This document shows positions 1 to 7,221 of a DNA stretch of 32,967 nucleotides, in pieces. The first letter of the stretch is position 1, and every line of letters begins with the position of its first letter. Location: NCBI GenBank assembly GCA_029245065.1, contig JAQWQB010000118.1, positions 1 to 32,967 of the forward strand. The letters are read 5' to 3'. The notes under the pieces are model-generated. The model saw only the letters and a list, made by a program, of their open reading frames with translations, was not told the origin of the DNA and did no database searches. Position numbers and translations under genes: made by a program. The DNA comes from Flavobacteriales bacterium (GTDB taxonomy: Bacteria > Bacteroidota > Bacteroidia > Flavobacteriales_D > Sanyastnellaceae).

Positions 1-42
1 AAAACTCGCCCCTCAAAACTCTCAACTCCAGACTCAAAACTC
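1..42. repeat. Degenerate AAAACTC short repeat, cut by window edge
   Basis: AAAACTC occurs exactly at 1-7, 15-21 and 36-42, with the related TCAACTC at 22-28. The last copy runs into the stop codon (41-43) of the minus-strand PhoD-like gene. On the minus strand this is a run of GAGTTTT units just downstream of that gene. Comparable low-complexity GAGTTTT-type tracts occur in Bacteroidota intergenic DNA (from memory). The left extent is unknown because the window starts inside it. Confidence 0.45.
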
Positions 43-1339
43 ACTTACTCTCAATACGCTTCTCCCACAACAACTCACCCGCATTGTCATACACCTTCAT
101 GGTCAAAACGCGTTCTTTTCGTTTTCCAGAAAAGGTGAGCAGGGCGAAATTTCGTTCGCCAACAATGGTCTTGTCTACGCGAAGGGTGTTGGGCTCTTTT
201 GAATGATCATATGAAGTAGAAGTCAAAGGGGAGATGGTCAAATCGTAAATGGTAATATCCTCTATAAGGTCTAGCTGCGTGAGTTCGGTATGGTGACGAT
301 CTCCGGTGAGAAAGACAACGTTTTTGATGCCTTCTGCTTTGATGCGGTCAATAACACGTTGGCGCTCTTCTTCGAATTGGGCGTGGTTTTCGTAAAGCTT
401 TGCATCACTTAAAAACTGTCCGCCGGTGGCTATAATCTTGAAAGGGGCGTTGCTGTACTTCAGCGCTTCAATCAACCAATCCTCTTGCGTTTTGCCCCAA
501 ACTTGAGGAGTCACACTTGTCAGGTTGTAATTCGTTCTGAACATACGGTTGTCCATGAGGAAGAAATCGATGTCCATGTAGCGAAACTGGCTGGTAATTC
601 CGCGTTCATCTGGCAAGCCATAGCTTGGGTTCGCCCAGAATTCTTCAAATACTTCTTGAGACCAATCACTATGCACAAAGCTTCTATCAGAATCATTTGG
701 GCCGAAATCATGGTCGTCCCAAATGGCGTAGTTCGGACATTCTAACAGAAGTGGAGCAAGTTCAGGTAGTTGACGAAAATGCGAATAGCGGTATTGAAAT
801 CCCCATTTACTCTGCAGATCGACCTCTCTTAAATAAACGTTGTCGCCCAACCACAGCATCATGTCTGGAAGCATGGAAGCAATGGTGGTGTAAATCTGAT
901 TCTCTCCACCGTAGCCTTTTCCAGGCCGATCGTACTTAGGGTCGTTGGTGTAAGCACAACTTCCGCTAGCTACTGTGAAGGTTGGAGGATCCTTGCGGTA
1001 TTGCCAAAGCGGTTGCGTGCTGAATTGGAATGAATCGCTTTCAATGGCTTTGCCGTTCAGCAAAAAAGAAAAACCGTAAGACCTTCCTGGCTCCAGGGCT
1101 ACTGCTTCGAACGTGGCTGTAAGTGCTTTGGTCTTTTCTATTTTAACAGGGGTGGAAGTCATGGTTGAGTCCTTCGCCGCTGCAGGCCAATAGACCATGC
1201 TGGCAACTCCTGGCTTTTCAAATTGAGCCCACACCAGTGCAGCTCTTAAATCAGTATGGCCAATCATCGGGCCTGAGGCCAATTGTGCCGAAAGATTGAT
1301 TGAAAAGAAGAAAAATAGAAGGGAGGTTACAATGCGCAT
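41..1339 (-). CDS. PhoD-like metallophosphatase (alkaline phosphatase D family), exported
   Basis: Predicted secreted phosphodiesterase/phosphatase of the PhoD family, 432 residues. It begins with a signal peptide (residues 1-19, hydrophobic run ending in LSAQ). An N-terminal beta-sandwich region of about 20-110 resembles the Fn3-like PhoD_N domain. The metallophosphatase core starts with ASGSC (124-128) and carries GDN (165-167), WDDHD (207-211) and TGDRHH (345-350), the expected metal-ligand blocks of PhoD-like enzymes. Known members hydrolyse phosphate mono- or diesters with Fe/Ca or similar metals; the substrate here is not readable. The product probably acts in the periplasm or outside the cell. 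A -7-like TATCTTTG box lies 17 nt before the ATG. The gene appears monocistronic, since the next gene upstream on the same strand ends with a terminator hairpin. No phosphate-regulon box was recognised. Confidence 0.9.
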   Translation of the reverse strand: MRIVTSLLFFFFSINLSAQLASGPMIGHTDLRAALVWAQFEKPGVASMVYWPAAAKDSTMTSTPVKIEKTKALTATFEAVALEPGRSYGFSFLLNGKAIESDSFQFSTQPLWQYRKDPPTFTVASGSCAYTNDPKYDRPGKGYGGENQIYTTIASMLPDMMLWLGDNVYLREVDLQSKWGFQYRYSHFRQLPELAPLLLECPNYAIWDDHDFGPNDSDRSFVHSDWSQEVFEEFWANPSYGLPDERGITSQFRYMDIDFFLMDNRMFRTNYNLTSVTPQVWGKTQEDWLIEALKYSNAPFKIIATGGQFLSDAKLYENHAQFEEERQRVIDRIKAEGIKNVVFLTGDRHHTELTQLDLIEDITIYDLTISPLTSTSYDHSKEPNTLRVDKTIVGERNFALLTFSGKRKERVLTMKVYDNAGELLWEKRIESK

Positions 1340-1356
1340 ATCCAGAGATTAAGTCT

Positions 1357-1364
1357 CAAAGATA
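1357..1364 (-). promoter_or_regulatory. Putative -7 element for the PhoD-like gene
   Basis: Read on the minus strand this is TATCTTTG, an exact match to the Bacteroidota -7 consensus TAnnTTTG. It ends 17 nt before the ATG, giving a short leader. No convincing -33 TTG lies at the usual 17-23 nt spacing, so the call rests on the -7 match and its position. Confidence 0.4.
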
Positions 1365-1406
1365 TTTGATTGTCTCGTTGGTACTGTTCAGAAAATGTCA
1401 AGAAAT

Positions 1407-1433
1407 AAAAAAGGCGCATGCAAATGCACCTTT
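1407..1433 (-). terminator. Intrinsic terminator after the 73-residue gene
   Basis: Arms 1410-1419 and 1424-1433 pair over 10 bp (one G-T wobble on the minus strand) around a 4-nt loop. On the minus strand the stem runs into six consecutive T residues (1412-1407). It lies 25 nt beyond the stop of the small gene at 1459 and is oriented to end its transcript before the PhoD-like gene. It is the only classical rho-independent terminator I could find in the window. Confidence 0.7.
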
Positions 1434-1458
1434 ATTATCGATTAGGAAATCATGGTTA

Positions 1459-1680
1459 TCAATCGGTGTCAAACCATCGATCAATGTTCTTTTCGCGTTT
1501 TTCCAGCTTGATGACATAATTCATGTCGCCAATGCTAAAGCGAATAGCAGTATAAACTTCATTTTTGGCAGGGTGTTCAAATTCAAAGACTTTATGGTCA
1601 TAGCCATACGGGTACATTGAATTGAGTGCCTGCATTACGGGCTGAGGTAATTTTTCAATACTTACGATCAGATTTTTCAT
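1459..1680 (-). CDS. Small conserved-looking hypothetical protein (73 aa)
   Basis: A 73-residue soluble protein with no signal peptide or membrane segment. It starts MKNLIVSIEKLPQPV and continues with an ALNSMYPYGYDHKVFEF block, then a beta-rich tail (EVYTAIRFSIGDMNYVIKLEK). The pattern 'LP.PV..AL...YP.GY' followed by a short beta hairpin resembles small uncharacterised Bacteroidota proteins I recall, but no function is known to me. Support for a real gene: an ATG start, a plausible composition, and an intrinsic terminator 25 nt after the stop. The upstream gap (67 bp to the HYR-type gene) has no clear -7 box, so it may be read through from that gene. Confidence 0.7.
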   Translation of the reverse strand: MKNLIVSIEKLPQPVMQALNSMYPYGYDHKVFEFEHPAKNEVYTAIRFSIGDMNYVIKLEKREKNIDRWFDTD

Positions 1681-1747
1681 AGGGCGATAAATCCGTTAAA
1701 GGGTTCACCACCTTTTACTGAATGAAGTTCAAAAGGTTACATTCAGC

Positions 1748-2248
1748 TTAAATGTCGGTGAGTTTGATGGTCTGTTTCACAATGCTGGTGTTGCCACATT
1801 GGTCTTCGGCAGTCCAAATTCGAACTACATTGTCATCGACTCTTTTCTCAGAGAGCGAAACCGAAACCGGTTTACCGCTGTTGTCTGAAGCGGTCACAGC
1901 TGGTGCTTCTGGAAGATTGTCCATTCCAGCGCTCAGCGTAGGAGTCACTTCGTCTAAAACAGGAGGGGTAGAGTCAGTTAATTTAATGTACTGTTCTGCT
2001 GTGGCACTGTTACCGCATTCATCTGTAAAAGTATAGGTGCGAACAAGGTTACCAAGACATCCGCCAGAGAAAATAGCTTCCTTTACGGTAGAAGTCACGA
2101 CCCCGCAATCACTTTGAGCGGTAATTGGAGCTACGGCTTCAACCTGATCAACATCCGCTTCCAACTCAATGGTATAGTTGTCTACAGTAATCTGAGCAGT
2201 CAAACCTGTGGTCATGCCCAACGCAATTATGGCTAGTAGTTGTTTCAT
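1748..2248 (-). CDS. Short secreted HYR-like repeat protein
   Basis: A secreted protein of 166 residues from the preferred ATG at 2248 (alternative in-frame ATGs at 2257 and 2260). The start MKQLLAIIALGMTTGLTAQ is a clean signal peptide. The mature part holds about one and a half HYR-like repeats, an immunoglobulin-fold module common in large Bacteroidota surface proteins. One is the segment ending YTFTDECGNSATAEQ, followed by the linker IKLTDSTPPVL; the second ends WTAEDQCGNTSIVKQ then IKLTDI and the stop. The cysteine-plus-Gly-Asn (CGN) and 'TPPV' marks are typical. HYR modules usually occur in long tandem arrays inside adhesins, so a two-module stand-alone protein is odd. No T9SS C-terminal sorting domain is visible. 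Role unknown; adhesion or surface coating is only a guess. Confidence 0.75.
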   Translation of the reverse strand: MKQLLAIIALGMTTGLTAQITVDNYTIELEADVDQVEAVAPITAQSDCGVVTSTVKEAIFSGGCLGNLVRTYTFTDECGNSATAEQYIKLTDSTPPVLDEVTPTLSAGMDNLPEAPAVTASDNSGKPVSVSLSEKRVDDNVVRIWTAEDQCGNTSIVKQTIKLTDI

Positions 2249-2273
2249 CTTTATCATCATATCAAGTACAACA

Positions 2274-2281
2274 CAAATTTA
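2274..2281 (-). promoter_or_regulatory. Putative -7 element for the HYR-like gene
   Basis: TAAATTTG on the minus strand, an exact match to TAnnTTTG. It lies 25 nt before the preferred ATG at 2248. A TTTG further upstream is 27 nt away, longer than the usual spacing, so the -33 element is uncertain. Confidence 0.4.
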
Positions 2282-2345
2282 ATGCCGTTCATTGCATCGT
2301 TTATCACGCAAATAACACGTTTTATCGATATTTAGCCTTTGTTGG

Positions 2346-4781
2346 CTACCAAAGATCCAACTTGAGCCCAACCCAAAGACTTCGAGGCGCAGCAGGAATT
2401 ATTCCCGGTCCTGGGTAACCCGATGCTCGTCTGGTGAAGTAGGACGAATTCAACACGTTATCGATACCCGCTTGAATAGACCAAGCTTCCCTTCGGTAAC
2501 CAATGTTTACATCATGAATACTGTAGGTCGGAATAGCACCTACCACTGCATTCGGGTCAGCACCGAATGGGGCGTTGGAAGCGTCAGTAAATTGCTCGGT
2601 AATGAGCGTGAATTGGTAACCAAAGCTCCAAGCCTTTACCTTGAACGAAGCCCCTGTCTTGATATTCCACTCTGGGACATATTCTACTGTGTTTCCATCG
2701 ATTGAGGAGTCATCTGACGAAAGGTATTCTGACTGGATGTGCGCAACATTCACAAATGCACGCAATTCATTCTTGGTTTCGCGTTGAAGGGCCGTAAGCA
2801 CATCTATTTCCGAAGTGAATTCAATCCCGGCAGTGTAGGCATTGGCGATGTTTCGACGTACTTGAGCAACTTGGGTACCTAGTGCCGGACTGACTAAAAC
2901 TGATTCTAGGTTGTTGCCGATTTTATCTTCGTATGCCAAGAAAAATAGTGAAGCATCTATAAATAGCCAGTCGGTTAACGTACCCCGATAGCCGAGATCG
3001 GCGGTAAACCCTTGCTCATCGTTGATGTTGGGGTCTACTACTTGGTTCGGATTGATGATGCGAATGTCTGAGAAGTTGATGCCGCGGTAATTGCGCGAGA
3101 AGTTAGCGTACAACTCGCCTTTCCCTTTGAGTCGTTTTGATACACCTAAACCATAGAGTAGGATGTTCCTTGTACGGTTATCAGCTTCGTAATTCACACG
3201 TGGGTAGGATGGAAGTATGTTGCCCGCGCCATCGCGAACAACCTGCGTGTAATTCCCATTCGATGCGGTTGATATATGTTCGAAACGAAAGCCAGGAGTG
3301 ATGGTCCAGTTTCCTTTCACACGAATTATTTGTTCTAAGAAGACGGCTACATTCTCATTATCAAAGTCGTAATCAGACCCGTTAAACGCATCTGACGAGA
3401 TGAATTCGAACGAAGCATCGTCACCATCATTCGCTAGTCCTTGTTGATTGCGGGTGTTACCATCAAAATAGCGCACGCCAAAAACAGATGTAGACAGTTG
3501 TTTGCCCAGTTCCCAACTTCGACGAATTTTTCCTTCCACTCCCCAGTTGTTGAATTCACCTCTGATGAGGTCGCGTTCACCCCCTAGGTCCAATCGCGAT
3601 ATTCGTCCTAATACGCCCAACGCTTCTCTAGAGGCGCTTAGCATGAAAGGGCGAATGAGTACGCGTGTTTTTGAGTTAAGGTCTTGCTCGTAGTTCAACG
3701 CAAGCAGATTCCACTTGACTTTGAACCAGTTTCGGTCGCGGTAAGAAGCGGTAGGGTCTTGTTCAAATTGCGCATCTGTGAGGCCACCAGCTTGTTTGGC
3801 GAGGTAATCGTAATAAGACCACTCAATGTTGATGCTGCCATTTCCGTCGAGCTTTCGACCAACTGAAACGTGAGCGTTATTGGATTTGAAATCGCTGTTC
3901 GGTCTCCAGCCTTCTCCTTGTTTACGCTGGTAATAGGCCATGTATTCCGTTCGGTCGACGGTTCCTCCAATGGCATTGAATGAAGAGAGAATGCCGAATG
4001 AAGCCATGGACTGTTCAGAGATCACACCCAGCTTCTTTTTAGAAGCATCCATCAAGTCGTAATTCAACATGCCGCCAAATTGCGGACCAAATTGAAGACT
4101 GGCTGCTCCTCTGATGAGCTCAATTTTTTGAATGGCTTGAATAGGAGGGGCGTAATAACTTTCTGGATAGCCCAGTGGGTCTGCAGAGATATCGTATCCG
4201 TTTTGACGGGTGTTGAAGTTGGAAGTACGGTTCGGGTTCAAGCCTCTACCGCCAATGTTTAGTTGCAAACCAGCGTCGCTGTTGTCAAAGATGTTCAAAC
4301 CTGAAACATGCGAGAACAGTTGCCTAGCGGTTGCTGTGGCGCCACTAAGTGTAATTTCAGACGGACGAATAATATCTGCCTTCTTTCCGGCGTAAACGGT
4401 GAAGTTGTCTACGCTCACCCCGGGAACACCGGTGAATTGACTCCCTTCGCCATAAATAACAGCTCCTTTGTAGAGCTTGATGTTCATCCCAAACGAAACA
4501 CGTTGATGGATGCGAACGTCAATCACCGTATCAATGGGTTCAAAGCCCACGTAGCTGATCTTCAGTGCTACTTCGTCCTTCTCCACAGGAATTCGAACCT
4601 TTCCGAAATGGTCTGTAACGTGTCCGTCTGTTTGATTCACAAGCACTACAGCCATGGGAAGAGGCTCACTCGTCATCAAGTCGTACACTTCAACAGTCAA
4701 CTCGGTTCTGTCCGTAGCCAAAGCGAGCAGTGGCAATACCGCTAGAATCAATGAAACGCTATGTAGCCAAATTCGCTTCAT
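2346..4781 (-). CDS. FecA-like TonB-dependent outer-membrane receptor
   Basis: An 811-residue outer-membrane receptor for active uptake of a metal chelate or similar ligand, energised by TonB-ExbBD. After a signal peptide (residues 1-22) comes a carboxypeptidase-regulatory-like domain (about 25-105) typical of Bacteroidota receptors. A plug domain follows (about 125-240, with the block LSGATATARQLFSHVSGLNI and later IELIRGAASLQFGPQFGG). The rest is a 22-strand-type beta-barrel ending in an aromatic residue (LWVGLKLDLW). The 'YYAPPIQAIQKIELIRGAASLQFGPQFGG' region resembles Fe(III)-dicitrate receptors. It is last in the DUF4856/imelysin/VKGC-like operon, and its ATG overlaps the upstream stop by 4 nt (ATGA), so translation is probably coupled. 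The neighbours suggest iron or another metal, but the ligand cannot be read from sequence. Confidence 0.92.
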   Translation of the reverse strand: MKRIWLHSVSLILAVLPLLALATDRTELTVEVYDLMTSEPLPMAVVLVNQTDGHVTDHFGKVRIPVEKDEVALKISYVGFEPIDTVIDVRIHQRVSFGMNIKLYKGAVIYGEGSQFTGVPGVSVDNFTVYAGKKADIIRPSEITLSGATATARQLFSHVSGLNIFDNSDAGLQLNIGGRGLNPNRTSNFNTRQNGYDISADPLGYPESYYAPPIQAIQKIELIRGAASLQFGPQFGGMLNYDLMDASKKKLGVISEQSMASFGILSSFNAIGGTVDRTEYMAYYQRKQGEGWRPNSDFKSNNAHVSVGRKLDGNGSINIEWSYYDYLAKQAGGLTDAQFEQDPTASYRDRNWFKVKWNLLALNYEQDLNSKTRVLIRPFMLSASREALGVLGRISRLDLGGERDLIRGEFNNWGVEGKIRRSWELGKQLSTSVFGVRYFDGNTRNQQGLANDGDDASFEFISSDAFNGSDYDFDNENVAVFLEQIIRVKGNWTITPGFRFEHISTASNGNYTQVVRDGAGNILPSYPRVNYEADNRTRNILLYGLGVSKRLKGKGELYANFSRNYRGINFSDIRIINPNQVVDPNINDEQGFTADLGYRGTLTDWLFIDASLFFLAYEDKIGNNLESVLVSPALGTQVAQVRRNIANAYTAGIEFTSEIDVLTALQRETKNELRAFVNVAHIQSEYLSSDDSSIDGNTVEYVPEWNIKTGASFKVKAWSFGYQFTLITEQFTDASNAPFGADPNAVVGAIPTYSIHDVNIGYRREAWSIQAGIDNVLNSSYFTRRASGYPGPGIIPAAPRSLWVGLKLDLW

Positions 4782-6139
4782 TCCTGAACCAACAGATTAT
4801 CTGGTGAGACAAGCCATTCCATTCTGTTTGTAGCGGGTGAAATGGTTGTTAAATCTATGGCTGGATTAACGAAGCGTTGACTTCCTTTTCCGTTGAGCGA
4901 AACGAAACTTTCGGCATAAATTTCAGGGGACTCGATACCAGCTAATTCTGCTTCTGCCTTCAGAAAAGCGGCGTATTGAAGTATCATGTCTGGCTGCGTA
5001 CTCATCTGTATTTCTTGCAGTTGTGTCAAGTGTGCCGAAGGTTCTACCAATTTGCGTTTCCCACTAGAAGGGTCAACCACTGTAAAATGGATGTACCCTG
5101 CTTTTTCCATGAGCATTACTCTCCATGAAAAACGATAGCCCGCTTCGTCCCAGAAAACATTGTCTGACAACCAATGACTTCTTAATGGAAGCATGAGTTG
5201 TACGAAGAAGTGAATGCTCAAGAAGGCCACAAAAGTGCGTGAAACAATGCGCTTAGGTGTCACGGGAATGTCAAGAGCTACTGTTCCATTGTTTCGCTCA
5301 AATCGTTTCCAAAAACGTTCATGTGCTGAAGGAGGGAAGAAGACAAGGGTCAGGCCAATCATGATCCAAGGGAACATGCCAATTTGGAAAAGATACCATG
5401 TCATTACATGGAAAATAACGACGGCTGCGTAAGCCCATTTTCGGGTTCTTGAAGCCATCAAAAAGAAGACAATGGTGAGGTCATAAAAAGCACCCATCCA
5501 GCTGAAAAGGTATGCTGTTTCTTCTAGCCTTAAGAAGCTTCCAATTAGGGGAGCATCTGCGCGAGCAGGGAGCCAAATTTTCATCGGCATAGCGTCCAAA
5601 AGCCAAGCGCTATTTAACTTCGCTACTCCTGCGAAAAGGTACACGAGCGCTAGTTGAATAATGAACATATACACCTGATATGCAGGGATATGTGTTATTT
5701 TGTCTGAAGTTATTAATGAATCAATGCTCAATCGCTTGTTTGCCGAGGTGAAGCACAGCAATAGGGCAATAATGGAAACGAAGTAATAGTGATTTAAGTA
5801 GGGTGCTTTATCAAGCAATTCGACATACGTGAACAGGACAAAAAAGGAAATGCTTGCTATTCGAAAAGCAGCTCCCAAAGCGATGCAAATAGCAGCTAGA
5901 AACAGCAGGAAGAAAACCATGTACATTCCTGCTTCTGGCAACGGCTGAATGAAGTCGAAACCGAACCATGTAAAATGAAATGATGGATCCACGTATAAAT
6001 CGTGAATCCATCCCTTGAACCAAAAACGTGCTATACTGAAAGCCATGAGGCTCCCGAACACTATCCGAAGTGTAACCAACGGAAATATGGAGATTGGTTT
6101 GCTTAACCAACTGACGATATGTTGCAGTTGATTAGTCAC
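4778..6139 (-). CDS. HTTM / vitamin-K-dependent gamma-carboxylase-like membrane protein
   Basis: A 453-residue polytopic inner-membrane protein of the HTTM/VKGC family. The first ~310 residues hold several hydrophobic helices. Signatures I recognise from human GGCX and its bacterial homologues: LDKAPYLNHYY (109-119; Asn116-His117 match GGCX Asn159-His160), FAGVAKLNSAW (169-179; Lys174 matches the catalytic base Lys218), and FH....YLFQIGMFPWIM (243-260). The soluble C-terminal part has the family blocks YRFSWRVML (335-343), TQPDMILQYAAFL (381-393) and FVSLNGK (412-418). VKGC enzymes oxidise reduced vitamin K and carboxylate glutamates; whether this one is catalytic is unknown. Bacteroidota use menaquinone, a possible cosubstrate. 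The start is GTG, overlapping the imelysin stop by 8 nt; no in-frame ATG occurs before the first membrane helix. It overlaps the receptor gene by 4 nt. Confidence 0.88.
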   Translation of the reverse strand: MTNQLQHIVSWLSKPISIFPLVTLRIVFGSLMAFSIARFWFKGWIHDLYVDPSFHFTWFGFDFIQPLPEAGMYMVFFLLFLAAICIALGAAFRIASISFFVLFTYVELLDKAPYLNHYYFVSIIALLLCFTSANKRLSIDSLITSDKITHIPAYQVYMFIIQLALVYLFAGVAKLNSAWLLDAMPMKIWLPARADAPLIGSFLRLEETAYLFSWMGAFYDLTIVFFLMASRTRKWAYAAVVIFHVMTWYLFQIGMFPWIMIGLTLVFFPPSAHERFWKRFERNNGTVALDIPVTPKRIVSRTFVAFLSIHFFVQLMLPLRSHWLSDNVFWDEAGYRFSWRVMLMEKAGYIHFTVVDPSSGKRKLVEPSAHLTQLQEIQMSTQPDMILQYAAFLKAEAELAGIESPEIYAESFVSLNGKGSQRFVNPAIDLTTISPATNRMEWLVSPDNLLVQE

Positions 6140-7220
6140 CGTCGTTGTCTGTGAAGGTAATACTGATGCCTAAAGCACTTGGAAGGTCTACCTTGAGGAG
6201 CACCACAACTTCTTGTAATTCATCGTATGCCTCCTGAACAATTTGAGGATTTACATCGATGGTGTCACTCAGCGGGTCTGGAACTTGTTCAAGAGCAGTT
6301 TGCGCCTCTTGTATGGCAGTTAGAATGGCATCTGACAAATCCATCTGCGAACCGTCATGGTATGCGCCCAGTTCATCCAGCAGTGCTTTTAATCCTCTTC
6401 CTTCAAATCCGTCTATGCTCTTGCGAAGAGAGGTCAGGTGCTGGAGTGCCAATTCAACCGAATAGCCGCCGTGGTAGGCTTCTACTTTGTCTGGCAATGG
6501 AATGTCCAACGTCAATAGCCCTAAAGGAAGAGCTACTTTATCTCTTTTCAGTAACTCGTAATCTTGAACGAAACTATTGATGTATAAGCTCATTCCAGCA
6601 CCAGCGAATGCACCGCCGTTGCTTCTGAATTCTTCAGCATAGTTGCTTTGCCAAGCACTTTCGAGTGCCGTAATGTTCGCAACAAGCTCATTGGAACAAA
6701 CAGAGAGAACGTTCATTCTGGACGCCCCTGTTGTTTCATTGGTGAAGGCCGTCAACAATTCGTCTGCTGTCAAGTTCGCCTCATTCAGCAGCCAATCCAA
6801 TGCTGGCAAACCCTTTTCATCATTCGCCGGATTGACGTATTCTCCGGTTTCTAGGGCGTTCTGCAGAAACATGGCATCAGCAGGGAAGGTATTCAGTTGC
6901 GGGATGATGAACTCCCCTGGCCCAAAACGGAGGAATGAAATCTGTTGGAATGAAATCCAGGCATTTTTGTGGCTTTGTTGAACGTTGGCCAGATTAGAAA
7001 GGGTAGGTGCGATTAGGAAAGATTCTACCGCGTTGTTCAACAGCTCGATGTCTTGAGAAGCCTCGGAAATACCAGGAGCGATAATGTCTTCCTCAAAATA
7101 TCCGAGTTGGGTTCTGTACTGCGTAATTTCTTCTTCTACCAAGATGTCATCACGCCCACAATCGGAGCATGATGACATACCTAGTACACAAAGAATAAAT
7201 GCGAGGTGGGTAAATTTCAT
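6132..7220 (-). CDS. Imelysin-family lipoprotein
   Basis: A 362-residue imelysin (peptidase M75/IrpA-type) protein, predicted to be a lipoprotein: hydrophobic leader with a lipobox-like MSSC and modified Cys18. Family hallmarks are AWISFQQISFLRFGPGE, the LPALDWLLNE block (family 'PxLEYLLF'), and a late YHGGYSVELALQHLTSLRKSIDG helix pair, giving the two-bundle imelysin fold. The GxHxxE motif of the M75/EfeO branch is not present, so this belongs to a divergent branch and is unlikely to be a peptidase. Family members bind or help import iron. A Glu-rich patch (residues 29-44) follows the lipidated Cys. The ATG at 7220 lies 1 nt after the DUF4856 stop; the frame is also open upstream, but a start there would delete the leader logic. 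Position between DUF4856 and the VKGC-like gene supports a metal-uptake role. Confidence 0.88.
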   Translation of the reverse strand: MKFTHLAFILCVLGMSSCSDCGRDDILVEEEITQYRTQLGYFEEDIIAPGISEASQDIELLNNAVESFLIAPTLSNLANVQQSHKNAWISFQQISFLRFGPGEFIIPQLNTFPADAMFLQNALETGEYVNPANDEKGLPALDWLLNEANLTADELLTAFTNETTGASRMNVLSVCSNELVANITALESAWQSNYAEEFRSNGGAFAGAGMSLYINSFVQDYELLKRDKVALPLGLLTLDIPLPDKVEAYHGGYSVELALQHLTSLRKSIDGFEGRGLKALLDELGAYHDGSQMDLSDAILTAIQEAQTALEQVPDPLSDTIDVNPQIVQEAYDELQEVVVLLKVDLPSALGISITFTDNDGD

Positions 7221-7221
7221 A

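Noticed and set aside
1710-1746. Mutually exclusive hairpins after the HYR-like gene (ACCTTTT/AAAAGGT and CTGAATG/CATTCAG)
   Set aside because: Loops are long (14-15 nt) and no T run follows on the minus strand, so neither works as an intrinsic terminator. An attenuator-like switch is possible but unsupported.
4308-4745. 145-codon open frame on the plus strand inside the TonB receptor gene
   Set aside because: It is antisense to the plug and carboxypeptidase-like region, with no domain or start support.
6132-7220. Peptidase activity for the imelysin
   Set aside because: The GxHxxE motif is not visible, and the family is better known as an iron-binding or uptake component.
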